Made by a program: the position numbers and the translations under genes. Shown piece by piece: positions 10,861-21,649 of a DNA stretch of 64,000 nt; positions within the stretch are counted from its first letter, which is position 1; each line of letters starts with the position of its first letter. A model generated the notes under the pieces. The model did no database searches. It had not been told where the DNA came from and was given only the letters and a program-made list of their open reading frames with translations. The stretch lies in the NCBI GenBank assembly GCA_947095585.1, contig OX352762.1, positions 45,756,829 through 45,820,828 on the forward strand, written 5' to 3'. The DNA is from Nephrocerus scutellatus. Taxonomy: Eukaryota > Arthropoda > Insecta > Diptera > Pipunculidae.

Positions 10861-11350
10861 ACCACAAAGTACCCTCCATAACTGCCAATTTTTTTTCATT
10901 AGTTCCAAAAGTATTCCCTTTTAAAAAATGATGATGTGGCCACCATACGACTTTCTTTAACTGACGAGCCGGGAATCTTTAGTCAATGTATAATATATTT
11001 TTTATTTTTTTTTGTAATTTTTTTTGCATTTTCTCATAGTAGTTTACCACTACGACTACCACTTCCGTTAAGCCGATTTCCGCCAAAATCAACTGGGCCC
11101 TCCCAATTTATGTAAAAGGCTTCAGCCGTCTGGACTGTAAAGTGGATACAGAGCCACAGACACAAAGACAGACAGAGATTTTTTTTTTTGCTTTTTCTGA
11201 CTCAGGAGATACGGTAATGGGTAAATCTGAAAAAATCCCGAGTTCGAACATTTTCATGATTACTATACTTACTTTTACTACTAGTAAAAGAAAGTAAAAT
11301 GTTGTCAGTTTGGATGTTGACGCTGCTGTGTCATGAGACGTTTTATGTAC
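10861..11350. other. Spacer without recognisable gene
   Basis: Poly-T rich sequence with a short CACAGACACAAAGACAGACA simple tract near 11155-11180 and a small palindrome-like ACTTTTACTACTAGTAAAAG near 11271-11290. I see no open frame with domain content. Confidence 0.4.
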
Positions 11351-11527
11351 TTAAGTTTCAATGTGTGCCGTTATTGCACTACGTCCATGAATTGCAATTG
11401 AAAATTCCCTATTGCAGAGTGTGCATTTAACCAAAGAGTCATCATTTCGATTTTTAACTACAATGAACGGAAACTCTTTTTTTAAATTTTCGTTTAAACG
11501 ATTTTTCCTTCTTTTGTTATCGCTCAT
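11351..11527 (-). CDS. Short BED-like zinc-finger fragment, possibly from a hAT-type transposase
   Basis: On the minus strand ATG at 11527-11525 opens a 58-codon frame ending at TAA 11353-11351. It starts basic (MSDNKRRKNRLNE) and contains CTLC, REFSIAIHG and ITAHIET, a Cys2 pair followed by a His spaced as in BED/ZBED fingers of hAT-type transposases. After the stop the same frame continues VHKTSHD, which may supply the second His. This suggests a nonsense-truncated N-terminus. No downstream catalytic domain is seen, so it is a fragment. Assignment to a superfamily is tentative. Confidence 0.45.
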   Translation of the reverse strand: MSDNKRRKNRLNENLKKEFPFIVVKNRNDDSLVKCTLCNREFSIAIHGRSAITAHIET

Positions 11528-12204
11528 ATTTGAATTAATAATCTAAAAATTATATTGGTAATTAATATACATATTTTTTATTTTGATTTTAAATAAATAT
11601 TATAATCTGATATTATTTAAGTAAAATGAAAATGAAACTATAATATTAATACTTACATGCAACTTCACCATCACTAGATAAATAAATCTTGTTAACTTGA
11701 ACAAAAAGTACGAAATTGTTGGTTTTCTCTAACCACAAATTAATTAAGCAGAAAGGGAATTCCCATAAAACTTTGCCGTACATACTACGCATGCGTCAAG
11801 ACTGTCAAGCATTCCGTACATACTGCACATCAAAGATCAGCTTGGGGATTACGTACACAAATATTGGAGAGATAGATATATCCATCTCTTTTCACAAATG
11901 TAATTTTGACGTTGTTAGAAAAAGAGGTCTGTAGTATCTATCTATCTCTCCAGGTACATAATATACGGCCTCTCAATTGTGCCGGAAACGGCAGCCATAT
12001 GTGCGCGTGAAATTCAAATCACTGTCAAAATAATTTTAAATATTTAATTTATAAAATTGAAATAAAATAATCTAAAATAATGTTTTAGAAATACAAATGA
12101 GTATAAAATTATACAAATGAGTACTTTCAAAGTACAGGATTTGAAAAGAGTACGGTTTGCGAAAAAAGAGTACAAAACTCAGTAAATGAGTATAGTTGGT
12201 CACC
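11528..12204. other. AT-rich spacer with a small inverted repeat
   Basis: No coding sequence is supported. A 13-bp inverted pair (GGAGAGATAGATA at 11866-11878 and its complement ending near 11951) flanks about 60 bp and could be a short foldback or MITE remnant. Several near-repeats of GAGTA(T/C) follow at 12100-12190. Confidence 0.35.
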
Positions 12205-12547
12205 TTAGTTATATGGATGCGTTAAACTCGGGCGAATAGAATCGTCGCGAAGAAATACATGCGTCACTGTTTTTAAATTACCATTGTAATGAATCGAAAG
12301 AATTCCTGAAATTTGAATTCGTCTAAATGTAAAGTTGTAACGTTCGAATGGATGAAAAATTAATCTATGGATGCGACTAATTAGAGTGATATCAATGATG
12401 AGATTTGGACTCGCATAGTTGCGCCCAGTCCAGTCTTCTATTGCTATCTTTGCCGAGGAGCAAGAGCAGAAGATCCTAAATGAAAAGACGAGTTCTGATG
12501 TTAAATTAAGACTGCTTTCTTTATTCAAATTTTCTTCCTTATTTATA
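12205..12547 (-). repeat. Possible outer half of the CsRn1-like element LTR
   Basis: This stretch and 15495-15790 flank the pogo-like insertion and would be continuous without it. Read on the minus strand the joined sequence lies immediately downstream of the CsRn1-like integrase. It contains an AATAAA-type signal near 12515-12520, as expected for a 3' LTR. No second LTR copy exists in the window to confirm this. Confidence 0.3.
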
Positions 12548-12568
12548 CAGTCGAACCTGGTTAAGTGG
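12548..12568 (+). repeat. Left terminal inverted repeat of the pogo-like transposon
   Basis: A perfect 21-bp match to the complement of 15472-15492. Immediately inside are repeated motifs (CTCTATAAGTGAAACT, CTCTGTAAGTGGAA, CTCTGCAAGTGAGA) up to about 12740, likely transposase-binding subterminal repeats. Confidence 0.92.
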
Positions 12569-12893
12569 GACCTGGTTAAATGGAACACCTCTACAAGTGG
12601 GCCAAATTGTGGTGCACCGTAGTTTTTCTCAAAAAAATACTCTATAAGTGAAACTTTCACACCTCTATAAGTGAAACTCATATTTTATAAATTTACCTCT
12701 GTAAGTGGAATTTTTTGTTTGAATCTCTGCAAGTGAGACATATTTGTAAAAAAAATAATATTTTTTCGCTTCAAACTTCCAAAACAGTTACGTTAACAGT
12801 TAAAACGTCTGTCTAGACACCATGTAGATTAAGTATCTCGACGTCAAATTTGTATCGCTCAGTTGCTGTTCAGTTCATTTTTCTTTCGTGTTT

Positions 12894-14307
12894 AGTGCGT
12901 TCTTAAAAATCTCGAAGCGAAAGTTAAACTGTTTGTCAATAAGTGTGAAATTAAAGCTATTAAACGAGTTTGATAATGGGAAATCGCGGGAAGAAATATG
13001 TAAAGAATTTAACGTGCTTAAATCAACTTTTTAAAAATCGGGAGATAATTCAATGGAATGTGGTGAAGGTCATGGAAATTTGAAATCGAATCGTGCCCCT
13101 GAACATCATGAACTTGAAGCATGTGTTGTTTCCTGGATAAAACAGTGTTTAAATAAAAATCTTCCGAGAGGCCCAGCCTCTCCTTAAAGAAAAGGCTCAA
13201 CACTTTGCGCAGAGACTAAACATCGCGCAATTTCGGGCAAGTAACGGTTGATTGGAAGGTTTTAAAAAAAGAAATGATTTAGTTTAAAAAAAATGTGCGG
13301 TGAAAGCAATGCTGTTGATCCCAGTCTATGCAACAGTTGGATTGAAGATCTTCCATCTCTTATAAGTGGTTATACCGCAGAAGACATTTTTAATGCGGAA
13401 TTTGGAAACCGCTTTATTCTTCAAGTACCTTCCAGATAAAACGTTTATATTCAAAGGAAAACAATGCCATGGAGGGAAATTTAGCAAAGAACGTGTTACA
13501 GTGCATTTATGTGCCAATATGTCTCGCACTGAAAATCTTCCCATTCTTCTGATTGGGCGATCGAATCAACTAAGATGCTTTAGAGGTGTTAAAACTCTTC
13601 CAGTAGACTACAAAAATAATAAAAAAGCATGGATGCCGTACGAAATCTTCACATATTGGCTTAAAAAATTTGATAGGCAAATCAAAATGAAAAACAGAAA
13701 GATTTGGCTATTTGGCGAAAATTGTACAGCCCACATGAACTTACCAGATCTAAGATTCATTAAGGTTTGCTTTTTACCCGCTAACACTACGAGCAAAAGA
13801 AGTCGTGTATTATATTCTTAAATCCATGGAACAAAGCCATGAGATTTGCGAGGAAAGCTTGTTACTGTGTTAGCGAAACCACAATAAAGAACTGCTTTAA
13901 AAGATCTGGGTTTAGAATTACTGAAATACACTCAAGAAGAGGAGGTGGAAGAAAATACTAAACCAGAAGTTAATGCGGATGACTGGAATACACTTTTTAA
14001 CAACGAACATGAAGATCGGCCGAGTTTTGATGACTACGTTGCTGTGGACACTGAAGCTTTGATTTCCGGTGAGCAAACTGAAGACGACATTATTGAAGCC
14101 TACGGTCCCTCTTCTTCCGCACAAATGGAGGACGAAGATATTGACAATGACGAGGTGGTATTGAAGTACAGGAACAGGTGCTTCCTACTAAACGTGATCC
14201 TAACCGTTGATTCTGACCTAAATGTGTTTGATAAAATTTATGAACTTGAATCAAATGTCATGAAAATAAACACTCTTATACAAAGCAAACTGACCGATTA
14301 TTTTTAA
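12894..14307 (+). pseudogene. Pogo-family transposase, broken
   Basis: The N-terminal helix-turn-helix region (12905-13029) reads SKRKLNCLSISVKLKLLNEF and continues to an ICKEFNVLKSTF end before a TAA. A Tc5/CENP-B-type DNA-binding segment (LEACVVSWIKQCLNK, EKAQHFAQRL) follows at about 13095-13250 with stops. The DDE endonuclease core is open at 13366-13821. The usual first Asp, expected just before ETALFFKYLP, is lost to an indel. The second appears as Glu in FGENCTAH, and the third block after LPANTTS is frameshifted. An acidic C-terminal segment (13945-14307) keeps a long open frame. Confidence 0.85.
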
Positions 14308-14504
14308 AATGTTAAATACGTAAAATTTGTGTTCCTTCTATTTTTTAATTTGAATTTTTTTTTTAATTACTTTCTGTTTTGCCATATTCATCTAAGTATG
14401 TATGTGTTTTTTAAATTCTCTATATTAACTTCACTTGCCCGTGGGTCGGTCGTCGGTCGTCTGTCGTGGAATCTTGCCATCAATTTTTAACCCACTTCCC
14501 AAAG

Positions 14505-15310
14505 CCCGATTTTATTGAAATTTCGCACACATGTGTATTTCCGGAGACAACACTTTCTATTAAAATTTGAGGCCCGTCGGGCCACGGGGTTTGGGGGCTC
14601 CCATACAAATATTTTACAAAATTTAACTCGATTTTCTTCAAATTTAATACACATGTGTATCTCCGATGGACAAAACTTTTTCTAAAAATTTTGAAGACCC
14701 CAGGCCCCGGGTTCGTGGGGCCCCAAATAACCCGAATTTCTTCAAATTTTATATACGCATGTATCTTCGATAGGCAACACTTTTTGTAAAAATTTTGGAG
14801 ACCCCGGGCCCCAAAATTAAAAAAAAAATCAACCCGATTTTCTTCAAATTTTATATACGTATGTATCTCCGATGAAAAACACTCTTTGTAAAATTTTTGG
14901 AGACCCCGGGCCCAAAAATTTTTTTTTAAAAAATTAACCCGATTTTTTTTAAATTTTATATACGTGTGTATCTCTGATGGACAACACTTTTTGCAAAAAT
15001 TTTGGTGGCCGGGGTCGTGGGCCACATAAAAAATTTTCAAAAAAATTAACCCGATTTTCTTCAAATTTTATACACCTCTGTATCTCCGATAAACAAAATT
15101 TTTTGTAAAGTTTTTGGAGTGAAAGGTCCCTGAGGCCCAAGGGGTGCTCATATAATTTTTAAAAATTAGCTCGATTTTCTTCAAATTGTTAACATCACTG
15201 ATGGACATAACTTTTTGTAAATTTGTTGGAGTGATAGGGCCATGAGACCCGTGTGGTGTACATGTAAATTTTTTAAAAATTAGCCCGATTTTCTTCAAAT
15301 TTTAACACAT
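14505..15310. repeat. Tandem array of eight 102-122-bp units inside the pogo-like element
   Basis: A CCCGATTTTCTTCAAATTTTA-like start recurs at about 14505, 14627, 14731, 14833, 14938, 15050, 15170 and 15283. Each unit includes an ATGTATCTCCGAT box and a GC-rich GGGCCC core. On the minus strand the array gives a 194-codon repetitive open frame at 14480-15064, which I regard as a by-product of the repeat and not a gene. The array lies between the transposase and the right terminus. Confidence 0.85.
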
Positions 15311-15471
15311 ACCCATCTCATATTAGAGAATTTACATGAAATTTAAATTTTTATGGGTTGCTTGTAAAAGCTCCTTTAGTGGAATAAATATCTGCTTTAC
15401 CTGGATAAGTAAGAAACCGGGTAACTGGAATACCTCTATAAGTGAGACTCAAATAAATGGCCCAAGGGATT

Positions 15472-15492
15472 CCACTTAACCAGGTTCGACTG
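15472..15492 (-). repeat. Right terminal inverted repeat of the pogo-like transposon
   Basis: Exact complement of 12548-12568, followed by TA at 15493-15494. A subterminal CCTCTATAAGTGAGACT motif sits at about 15430-15450, matching those at the left end. Confidence 0.92.
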
Positions 15493-15494
15493 TA

Positions 15495-15792
15495 TTTATT
15501 AGCTAACAAAATTTTCTTAATATCTAACAAAGAAAAATATATATATAAAATTATTTAATGATCTACTTTTATCAGTACGCTTGGTCTCTTTTTTTTATGT
15601 AGCGCACTGACTCATAAATTATCAATTTTATGTTTACATTTAATGAGTGACTCAAGTGGTGCACTCGCATTATTGGAATATGTGTGTGCATACATAGTGC
15701 ATAACACTTTATTGTTTTTTTTTATGTACATTGGGCATTCTTATGTTGTTACTGCATGCATAGGTTTATCGCCTTCGGTGATGTCATAAATT
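15495..15792 (-). other. Region downstream of CsRn1-like pol, possible inner half of its LTR
   Basis: AT-rich, with no coding frame. On the minus strand it follows the end of integrase and contains GCATGCAT repeats near 15751-15840. It could be 3' untranslated region and LTR of the CsRn1-like element interrupted by the pogo insertion. Confidence 0.35.
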
Positions 15793-16894
15793 CTATTGTT
15801 TATGAGGTATTGTAATTATACGTATGCATGCATTGAAATGGTACGTGCATCGGTACACTATGGAAGTGATGCATGTATCGACTTGTTGCATGCATTGTCG
15901 TCGTCGTTGGACGAATATCTCGTGCATGGCGCTTCGCAGATCGATGACTGTTTGCGTTTCTGTCTTGCCTGATGGCTGCTCGTCGGAAAATTCGCCAGGT
16001 AAGCGAAGTGTTGTACCGAAAACAAGTTCGGGCGGTGATGCATTTAAATCCACTTTATACGTTGCACGAAGGCCGAGGAGAATTGTTGGTAAATGTCTTG
16101 CCCATTTTTCGGTGTTGTGACAGAGGATTGCTGACTTCAATGTGCAATGCCATCTCTCGATTAGGCCATTTGCTTGCGGATGATATGCGGTTTCTAAAAT
16201 GTTGAGTTTCGAGCGTTCGCATGAGTTCGTTGAAGAGACGCGAATCAAATTGAGCGCCTCAGTCCGTTGTAATTGCTTTTGGAACGCCATATTTTGCTAT
16301 CCAGCCAGAGATGAGTGCATTTGCAACAGTTGGTGCTGACATATCAGGAATTGGAATCGGTTCTGGCCAACGTGTGAAACGGTCGATTATCGTTAAGCAG
16401 TAGCGATTTCCTTCGGATGGTGGAAACGGTCCGACGAGATCAATGTTAATGTGAGAGAATCGTTCACTCGGCGAGTCGAATTGTTGTAACGGCGCATGTG
16501 TATGACGTCCGATGTTTGCACGTTGACATTTTAAGCAGCTTCGAACATATTTAGCAACATCGGATCGAATGGCAGGCCAAACGAATCGCTTAGTCATCAA
16601 TCTAACCGTGGCATCTACTCCAGGATGCGAGATGTCGTGGATCGCCTGAGTGAATTGGTTTCGGAATCTTTCTGTGACAAAAGGACGAATGTTGTCTGTT
16701 GAATAGTCGCAAAAAAGTCGGTTCGAACTGCCTGGAATGGTGAAAAGTTTTAGTTTAATCGAAACGTCGATATTACCTTTTTCGAGTAGCAATTTTAATT
16801 CGTCATCGTTTCGTTTATCATCCGCCAATTTTTCGTAGTCGATCTGGGCGGTGGAATGGATGCTTTTGACTCGTGACAATAGATCGGCAGTCAC
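15793..16894 (-). pseudogene. CsRn1-like integrase
   Basis: The frame 16259-16894 has the H2C2 zinc region ([19 protein letters not shown] and CLKC) and the first two catalytic Asp ([16 protein letters not shown] and ITTD at the end). The Glu (AYHPQANGLIERWH) is in 15793-16290, in another frame. The two frames overlap around 16259-16290, so a single frameshift falls between the second Asp and the Glu. Length and motif order are otherwise normal. Confidence 0.88.
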
Positions 16895-16903
16895 ATTTTC
16901 AGC

Positions 16904-17323
16904 TCATTTTACGTGTCTAATATCGGTGGTTATTTGTCCGATGTAATCAAGTTGCCTTGCTTGACGATCGTTGGCTTTCTCAGGTTTTTGTGCGAAGGCA
17001 AAGGTTAGCGGTTTATGATCGGTATAGATGTGGCATCTTCTTCCCTGCAGCTTGAATTTGAAATGTTTTACTGCCAAGTACATCGCTGTGAGCTCGCGAT
17101 CATACGTACTTGTCGCCTTGCCGAACTTTTTCGAGAAAAAACCAAGCGGTTGTAGCGCGTTGTATACGACTTGATGAAGAACTGCACCAGCAGCAATGTC
17201 TGAAGCATCGTCATAAAGCAATAGATCTGCTGTTTTTATTGGATGTGCGTGTAAAGCTGCGTTGGACAAATCGAGTTTGCATTTTTCAAATGCATTTTTT
17301 GCTTCGTTCGTCCACGTAAGCAA
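16904..17323 (-). pseudogene. CsRn1-like RNase H
   Basis: An open frame of 139 codons with YDDASDIAAGAVLHQVV, the RELTAMYLAVKHFKFKLQGR segment and IYTDHKPL. It ends with ARQLDYIGQITTDIRHVK before a stop. A TGA or TAA is needed at both borders, so it is cut off from the RT (17440 onward) and from integrase (16894). Confidence 0.85.
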
Positions 17324-17439
17324 CGTTCGATCGTTTTTTTGTTTTCCGGAATCATTTAAAGCAATTTGGTTTGCGTTTTGATGGCGTTTGGCATGAACTT
17401 GCAGTAGAAGTTGAGTGTTGCCAAAAAACTTTTTAATTG

Positions 17440-18258
17440 CTAGACCATCGTCGGAAGTGGAAACATTTTAATGGCTTGAATCTTTTCGGGCAGGGGCAAG
17501 TGTCCTCGAGATGATACGCAATGTCCCAGAAATTCGATTTCTTGCTTACCGAATTCACATTTTCCGGTATTTATCGCCAAGTTGTATTGCTTTAGTCTTT
17601 CAAATAGCATTCGCAAGTGTTCGTGGTGCATTTCGGGCGTCATTGAAGCGATGCACAAATCGTCTATGTATGCGAACACGAAATCGAGACCACGGCAAAC
17701 TTCATGAATTAAACATTGGAACGTTTGCGCGGCATTACAAAGTCCAAACGTCATGAATTTGAACTCGAACAGCCCGAATGGCCGTCTTTTTAATGTCCTC
17801 TTCAGCGACTGGAACTTGATGAAAGGCCTTTTGCAAGTCGATATTTGAAAGTATGGTCTTACCTTGCAAATTACCAGCGAAGTCGTTCAAATATGGTATG
17901 GGATAACGATCCGGAATCGTGATCGCGTTTAAAGCGCGATAATAGACGCACGGGTGCCATGAACCATCGGATTTCTTTACCATATGGAGCGGGCTTGCCC
18001 AACAACTGCTTGAGGGTCGGCATATTCCTGCTTTTATCAAACAATCGAATTCCCTTCGGGCTGCTTCAAGTTCTCGGGATCCAATCGTCGAGGTCGAGCG
18101 TAGACGGGTTGTCCTGTCGTGATGATTTGATGTACTACTGCGGAGAAAACTTTGCTTTCTGGCCGAGGTAGTTTGATAATTTGTTTGTACTCTTCAAGAA
18201 GATCAGCATAAATCGAATTTAAGTAATATGCCTTGAATTTAGTCGTATCTTTTACCAT
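17440..18258 (-). pseudogene. CsRn1-like reverse transcriptase
   Basis: Three overlapping frames make up the RT: 18037-18258 (N-terminal arm), 17735-18040 (fingers and palm, DRYPIPYLNDFAGNL, SNIDLQKAFHQVPV) and 17440-17754 (palm and thumb, with an intact FAYIDDLCIAS catalytic box and EFLGHCVSSRGHLPLPEKI). The frame changes at about 18037 and 17740 break the protein. Protease and gag are not found upstream. Confidence 0.87.
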
Positions 18259-18760
18259 GATGCGGAAACAGGATGAATTAAGGCCAGTAAGCGGATCAAT
18301 AGAATAGATAGATTTATTTATTTATATCATAAAACTTTTATAATTTATAATACATACAATGATGATTACGAAGATTCATGATATTAAATAATAGGAGCAG
18401 TCAGAAGTTGATATAACTTGTTTTAACTACACCGACAATTATTAAAAGTGACTTCAAAAAATAGCGTGAGGTGCACAGGATATTAATGTACATCAAGCAA
18501 AATATAAAAAATTAAATATTTTTATAAAATGTAAGAAAAAAATAACATGTAATAAATTATTCATTAATAAGCTTAAAGTTTAACATTTCAATATACAAAA
18601 CCAAATTTAAAAAAAAAATAAAATCAAAATTTAAAGATGAGTTTAAGAACAGAAAATCAGATGAATCAAGAACGGAGAATTAATAGTACTAATAATTAAA
18701 TAAATACTAAGTTAAAATTAAACTTCAGTGAATATACGCAGAAGCAACTGCTTAAATTAT

Positions 18761-20623
18761 TTAGAAAAAATGTTCTATATCATTTATGTGTTCAAAATTG
18801 AAAAGCCATAACTTCAAACATTTTGCAAACTCTATAATTGAATTAGATAACTTCACATGCTCAGGAAGTATATTATATAAATAGGGGGCCATTACTCGAT
18901 AAGATCTGCGAAAATATTCTTTACGGATAAACACGGTTTCACATCGATTGTTAGTACGTAAATTATAAGGTACAACAGATCTCAATAGAACATGACCGCT
19001 TCTAGCAAAAAAAATATTCAGTACCATATAAACATATCTGTATCGTAATGGTAAAATTTGAGCCGATTTAAATAAAGGGAACGAAGTAACAGTAGATCTT
19101 TTAAAAAACATAATACGAATAGCATATTTTTGTAATAATATGATAGGTTTCAGATTATTATAATATATACCGCCCCAAGCAGAAAATGCATATTCAATTT
19201 TGGAGTTAAACAAAGAAAAATATAAATCTTTTAGAATGTGTTGCCTTAAAAAATAAAATTGTCGAAGAGCAAAACGCGTTTTTTTGTATAATGTCGTTTA
19301 TGTGGTCTGAAAATTTCAGTTTACTGTCTAATATAACACCCAAATACTTAAGTTCGAAACTTTTTCAATAACGAAGCAACTACTGTTACACTTGTCCACT
19401 CCACAATTTAGAGAATGGCTGGAAATATTAAAATTCGAGCTATTATCTCCTGTACATTTCGGTTGAAACGTCATTAATCGTGTTTTAGAACTCAGAATCA
19501 TACAGTGCAGATTAAACCACCTTCTTAGCTGAGCAATATCACTTTGTATATTATCTCTAATATCCGGCCAATTATAAGAACAATAAACATATGCAGTGTC
19601 ATCGGCAAAGGCCACGGGACTACCTCGAAGTTTAGTATCAAACAGGGAATTAACATATACTAAAAAAAGAATTGGCCCAAGAAGCGAACCTTGAGGCACA
19701 CCAACAGTGATGGGCAACGAATCACTATAAACTTCGTTCACTTTTACTGATTGCGTTCTAAGACATAAATATGATTTAAATCAATCGAAAACTACAGCTC
19801 TAATACCAATATTCCATAGTTTGTCTAGTAAAATTTCATGATTGACCGTATCAAATGCTTTGGTAATATCTATAAAGAGTCCTCCAACTTTTATATTATG
19901 ATTCAAACTGTCGTACAGCTTATCTAAAAAACTAAGTAAGGCATCTTCGGTATTCAATTTTTCTCTAAAACGGAATTGTGCATTGTTAAAGAAACCAATA
20001 TAACCTAAAAAGTGGAGTATCCGTTTTTTAATCAGTTTTTCTAAAATTTTCGAGAACACTGGAAGTAACGAAATTGTCCTGTAATTCGACATATTAAAAC
20101 TATCACCCCCCTTATGTAATGGGATTACAATTGCCCTTTTTAAGTTATAAGGAAATACACCCAAGGAAATGCTTAAATTATATATATAGCATAGAGGATC
20201 GGAAATGTATTGAGCTATATTCTTAGCTAAAATGTTACTAATTCCATCATAGCCACAGGAATTGGTATTTTTCAACAGTAAAAGTTGCGAGCGTACTTCT
20301 TGAAATGACACAGGAGATATGAAACAACTATTTGTCCACGATCTGTTCGAGTAAAACAATGCTTTCTTTTCCGAATCATTTAAATTATTTGGTTCGATGT
20401 TTTCATCACAAGGTTTTAGAGAAATAGATGTAAAAAATTGATTCAAAAGGTTTGCCGTGATCAAAGGTTCATCTTGCACAGTTCCATTCTCATCTTTTAC
20501 TTTTAGTACGTGGTTATTTTTCTTACCGTGAATGCCTGTTGCCTCATTGATTAAACGCCACTGTTGCTTTTTGTTATTCTTATATTTGGTAAATTGCCAT
20601 TCATAGAATGCTAAGTTGACCAA
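18761..20623 (-). pseudogene. LINE reverse transcriptase and C-terminal domain
   Basis: Frame 19781-20623 (280 codons) contains NTNSCGYDGISN, KRAIVIPLHKGG, YRTISLLPVFSKILEKL and DITKAFDTVNHEILLDKL. Frame 19328-19741 contains GVPQGSLLGPILFLVYVNSL and the catalytic FADDTAYVY. Frame 18761-19213 has the LINE C-terminal region (FNSKIEYAFSAWGG, LLQKYAIRIMFFKRS). Breaks at about 19760 and 19270 separate the frames. All catalytic Asp residues are still visible. Confidence 0.87.
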
Positions 20624-21268
20624 TTTGTCTTTATATTTTTTTTAAGAACATACGCCTTTTCCAAATTTGTATTATTAGGATGTGCTTTATATTTTTTGTA
20701 TAAGTTTACCTTTTTGAGAATTTCAAAATTAAGCTTTTTATATTCTATATTCTTAGCTAAAATGTTACTAATTCCATCATAGCCACAGGAATTGGTATTT
20801 TTCAACAGTAAAAGTTGCGAGCGTACTTCTTGAAATGACACAGGAGATATGAAACAACTATTTGTCCACGATCTGTTCGAGTAAAACAATGCTTTCTTTT
20901 CCGAATCATTTAAATTATTTGGTTCGATGTTTTCATCACAAGGTTTTAGAGAAATAGATGTAAAAAATTGATTCAAAAGGTTTGCCGTGATCAAAGGTTC
21001 ATCTTGCACAGTTCCATTCTCATCTTTTACTTTTAGTACGTGGTTATTTTTCTTACCGTGAATGCCTGTTGCCTCATTGATTAAACGCCACTGTTGCTTT
21101 TTGTTATTCTTATATTTGGTAAATTGCCATTCATAGAATGCTAAGTTGACCAATTTGTCTTTATATTTTTTTTAAGAACATACGCCTTTTCCAAATTTGT
21201 ATTATTAGGATGTGCTTTATATTTTTTGTATAAGTTTACCTTTTTGAGAATTTCTAAATTAAGCTTTT
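20217..21268 (-). repeat. 530-bp tandem duplication inside the LINE RT
   Basis: The sequence starting TCTTAGCTAAAATGTTACTA at 20221 recurs at 20751, an offset of 530. The second copy continues, nearly identical, to about 21268. The duplicated frame MVNLAFYEWQ starts at 20623 and again at 21153. The second copy ends in unrelated residues where it runs into the first. The near identity shows a recent duplication. Confidence 0.9.
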
Positions 21269-21312
21269 TCGTCATCCATGGTTTTAAAATTTTTTTTTTT
21301 TAGACTTTGAAA

Positions 21313-21648
21313 CTAAAAATGAGAGTCAAGGATTGAGATAAACTGATCATATGCCTTATCAACATCACGCGCGTTATACACACTTAGCCAACTCTCAAGA
21401 GCCAGCGATTCATAAAGCTTGTTGTAAACCAAGTTTATACTCTCTTTATTGCTGTATTTGGTAATTGGTTTGTTATTTATAGACACAATAATCGACGCAT
21501 GATCTGTTACTCCAAAATCAAATACTAGGGATTTAATATCGTGAATACTATTGGGGCTTTGCCTGACAAATAGGTGGTCAATACAACTAGAAGATCTAGG
21601 CCTCGTTATTTCGTTGACTATGTAATGGTGAACTTTGAGAAACCACAA
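21313..21648 (-). pseudogene. LINE endonuclease C-terminal fragment
   Basis: An open frame of 111 codons with SSSCIDHLFVRQ and FDFGVTDHASIIVSI, the conserved IDH and SDH-type blocks of apurinic-like LINE endonucleases. The N-terminal half with the first catalytic residues is absent. The first codons (WFLKVHHY) are also present at the outer edge of the right palindrome arm (52885-52916). Confidence 0.75.
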
Positions 21649-21649
21649 A

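Larger units (their letters stand above)
12548..15492 (+). mobile_element. Pogo/Tigger-type DNA transposon, 2945 bp, degenerate
   Basis: The termini are a 21-bp inverted repeat, CAGTCGAACCTGGTTAAGTGG at 12548-12568 and its complement at 15472-15492, flanked on both sides by TA (12546-12547 and 15493-15494), the target duplication of the Tc1/mariner/pogo group. Inside is a broken transposase in plus orientation and a GC-rich tandem array near the right end. Subterminal repeats of the type CCTCTATAAGTG(A/G) lie near both ends. It is inserted between the CsRn1-like element and sequence that may be the rest of its LTR. Confidence 0.92.
15793..18300 (-). mobile_element. CsRn1-like Ty3/gypsy element, 5' truncated
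   Basis: The minus strand carries RT, RNase H and integrase in that order with strong similarity to CsRn1-type pol (GICRPSSSCWASPLHMV, IPDRYPIPYLNDFAGNL, NAAQTFQCLIHEVCRGLDF). Gag and protease are missing. The sequence stops at about 18300, where the 3' end of a LINE begins, so the 5' part was lost or displaced. There are breaks between each domain. Confidence 0.85.

Noticed and set aside
12205..12681. 158-codon minus-strand frame crossing the pogo left end
   Set aside because: It spans the transposon terminus and the flank, so it is an accidental fusion frame.
14480..15064. 194-codon repetitive open frame on the minus strand
   Set aside because: It follows exactly the tandem DNA array, has no domain, and its repeat period equals the DNA repeat. 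Treated as a by-product.
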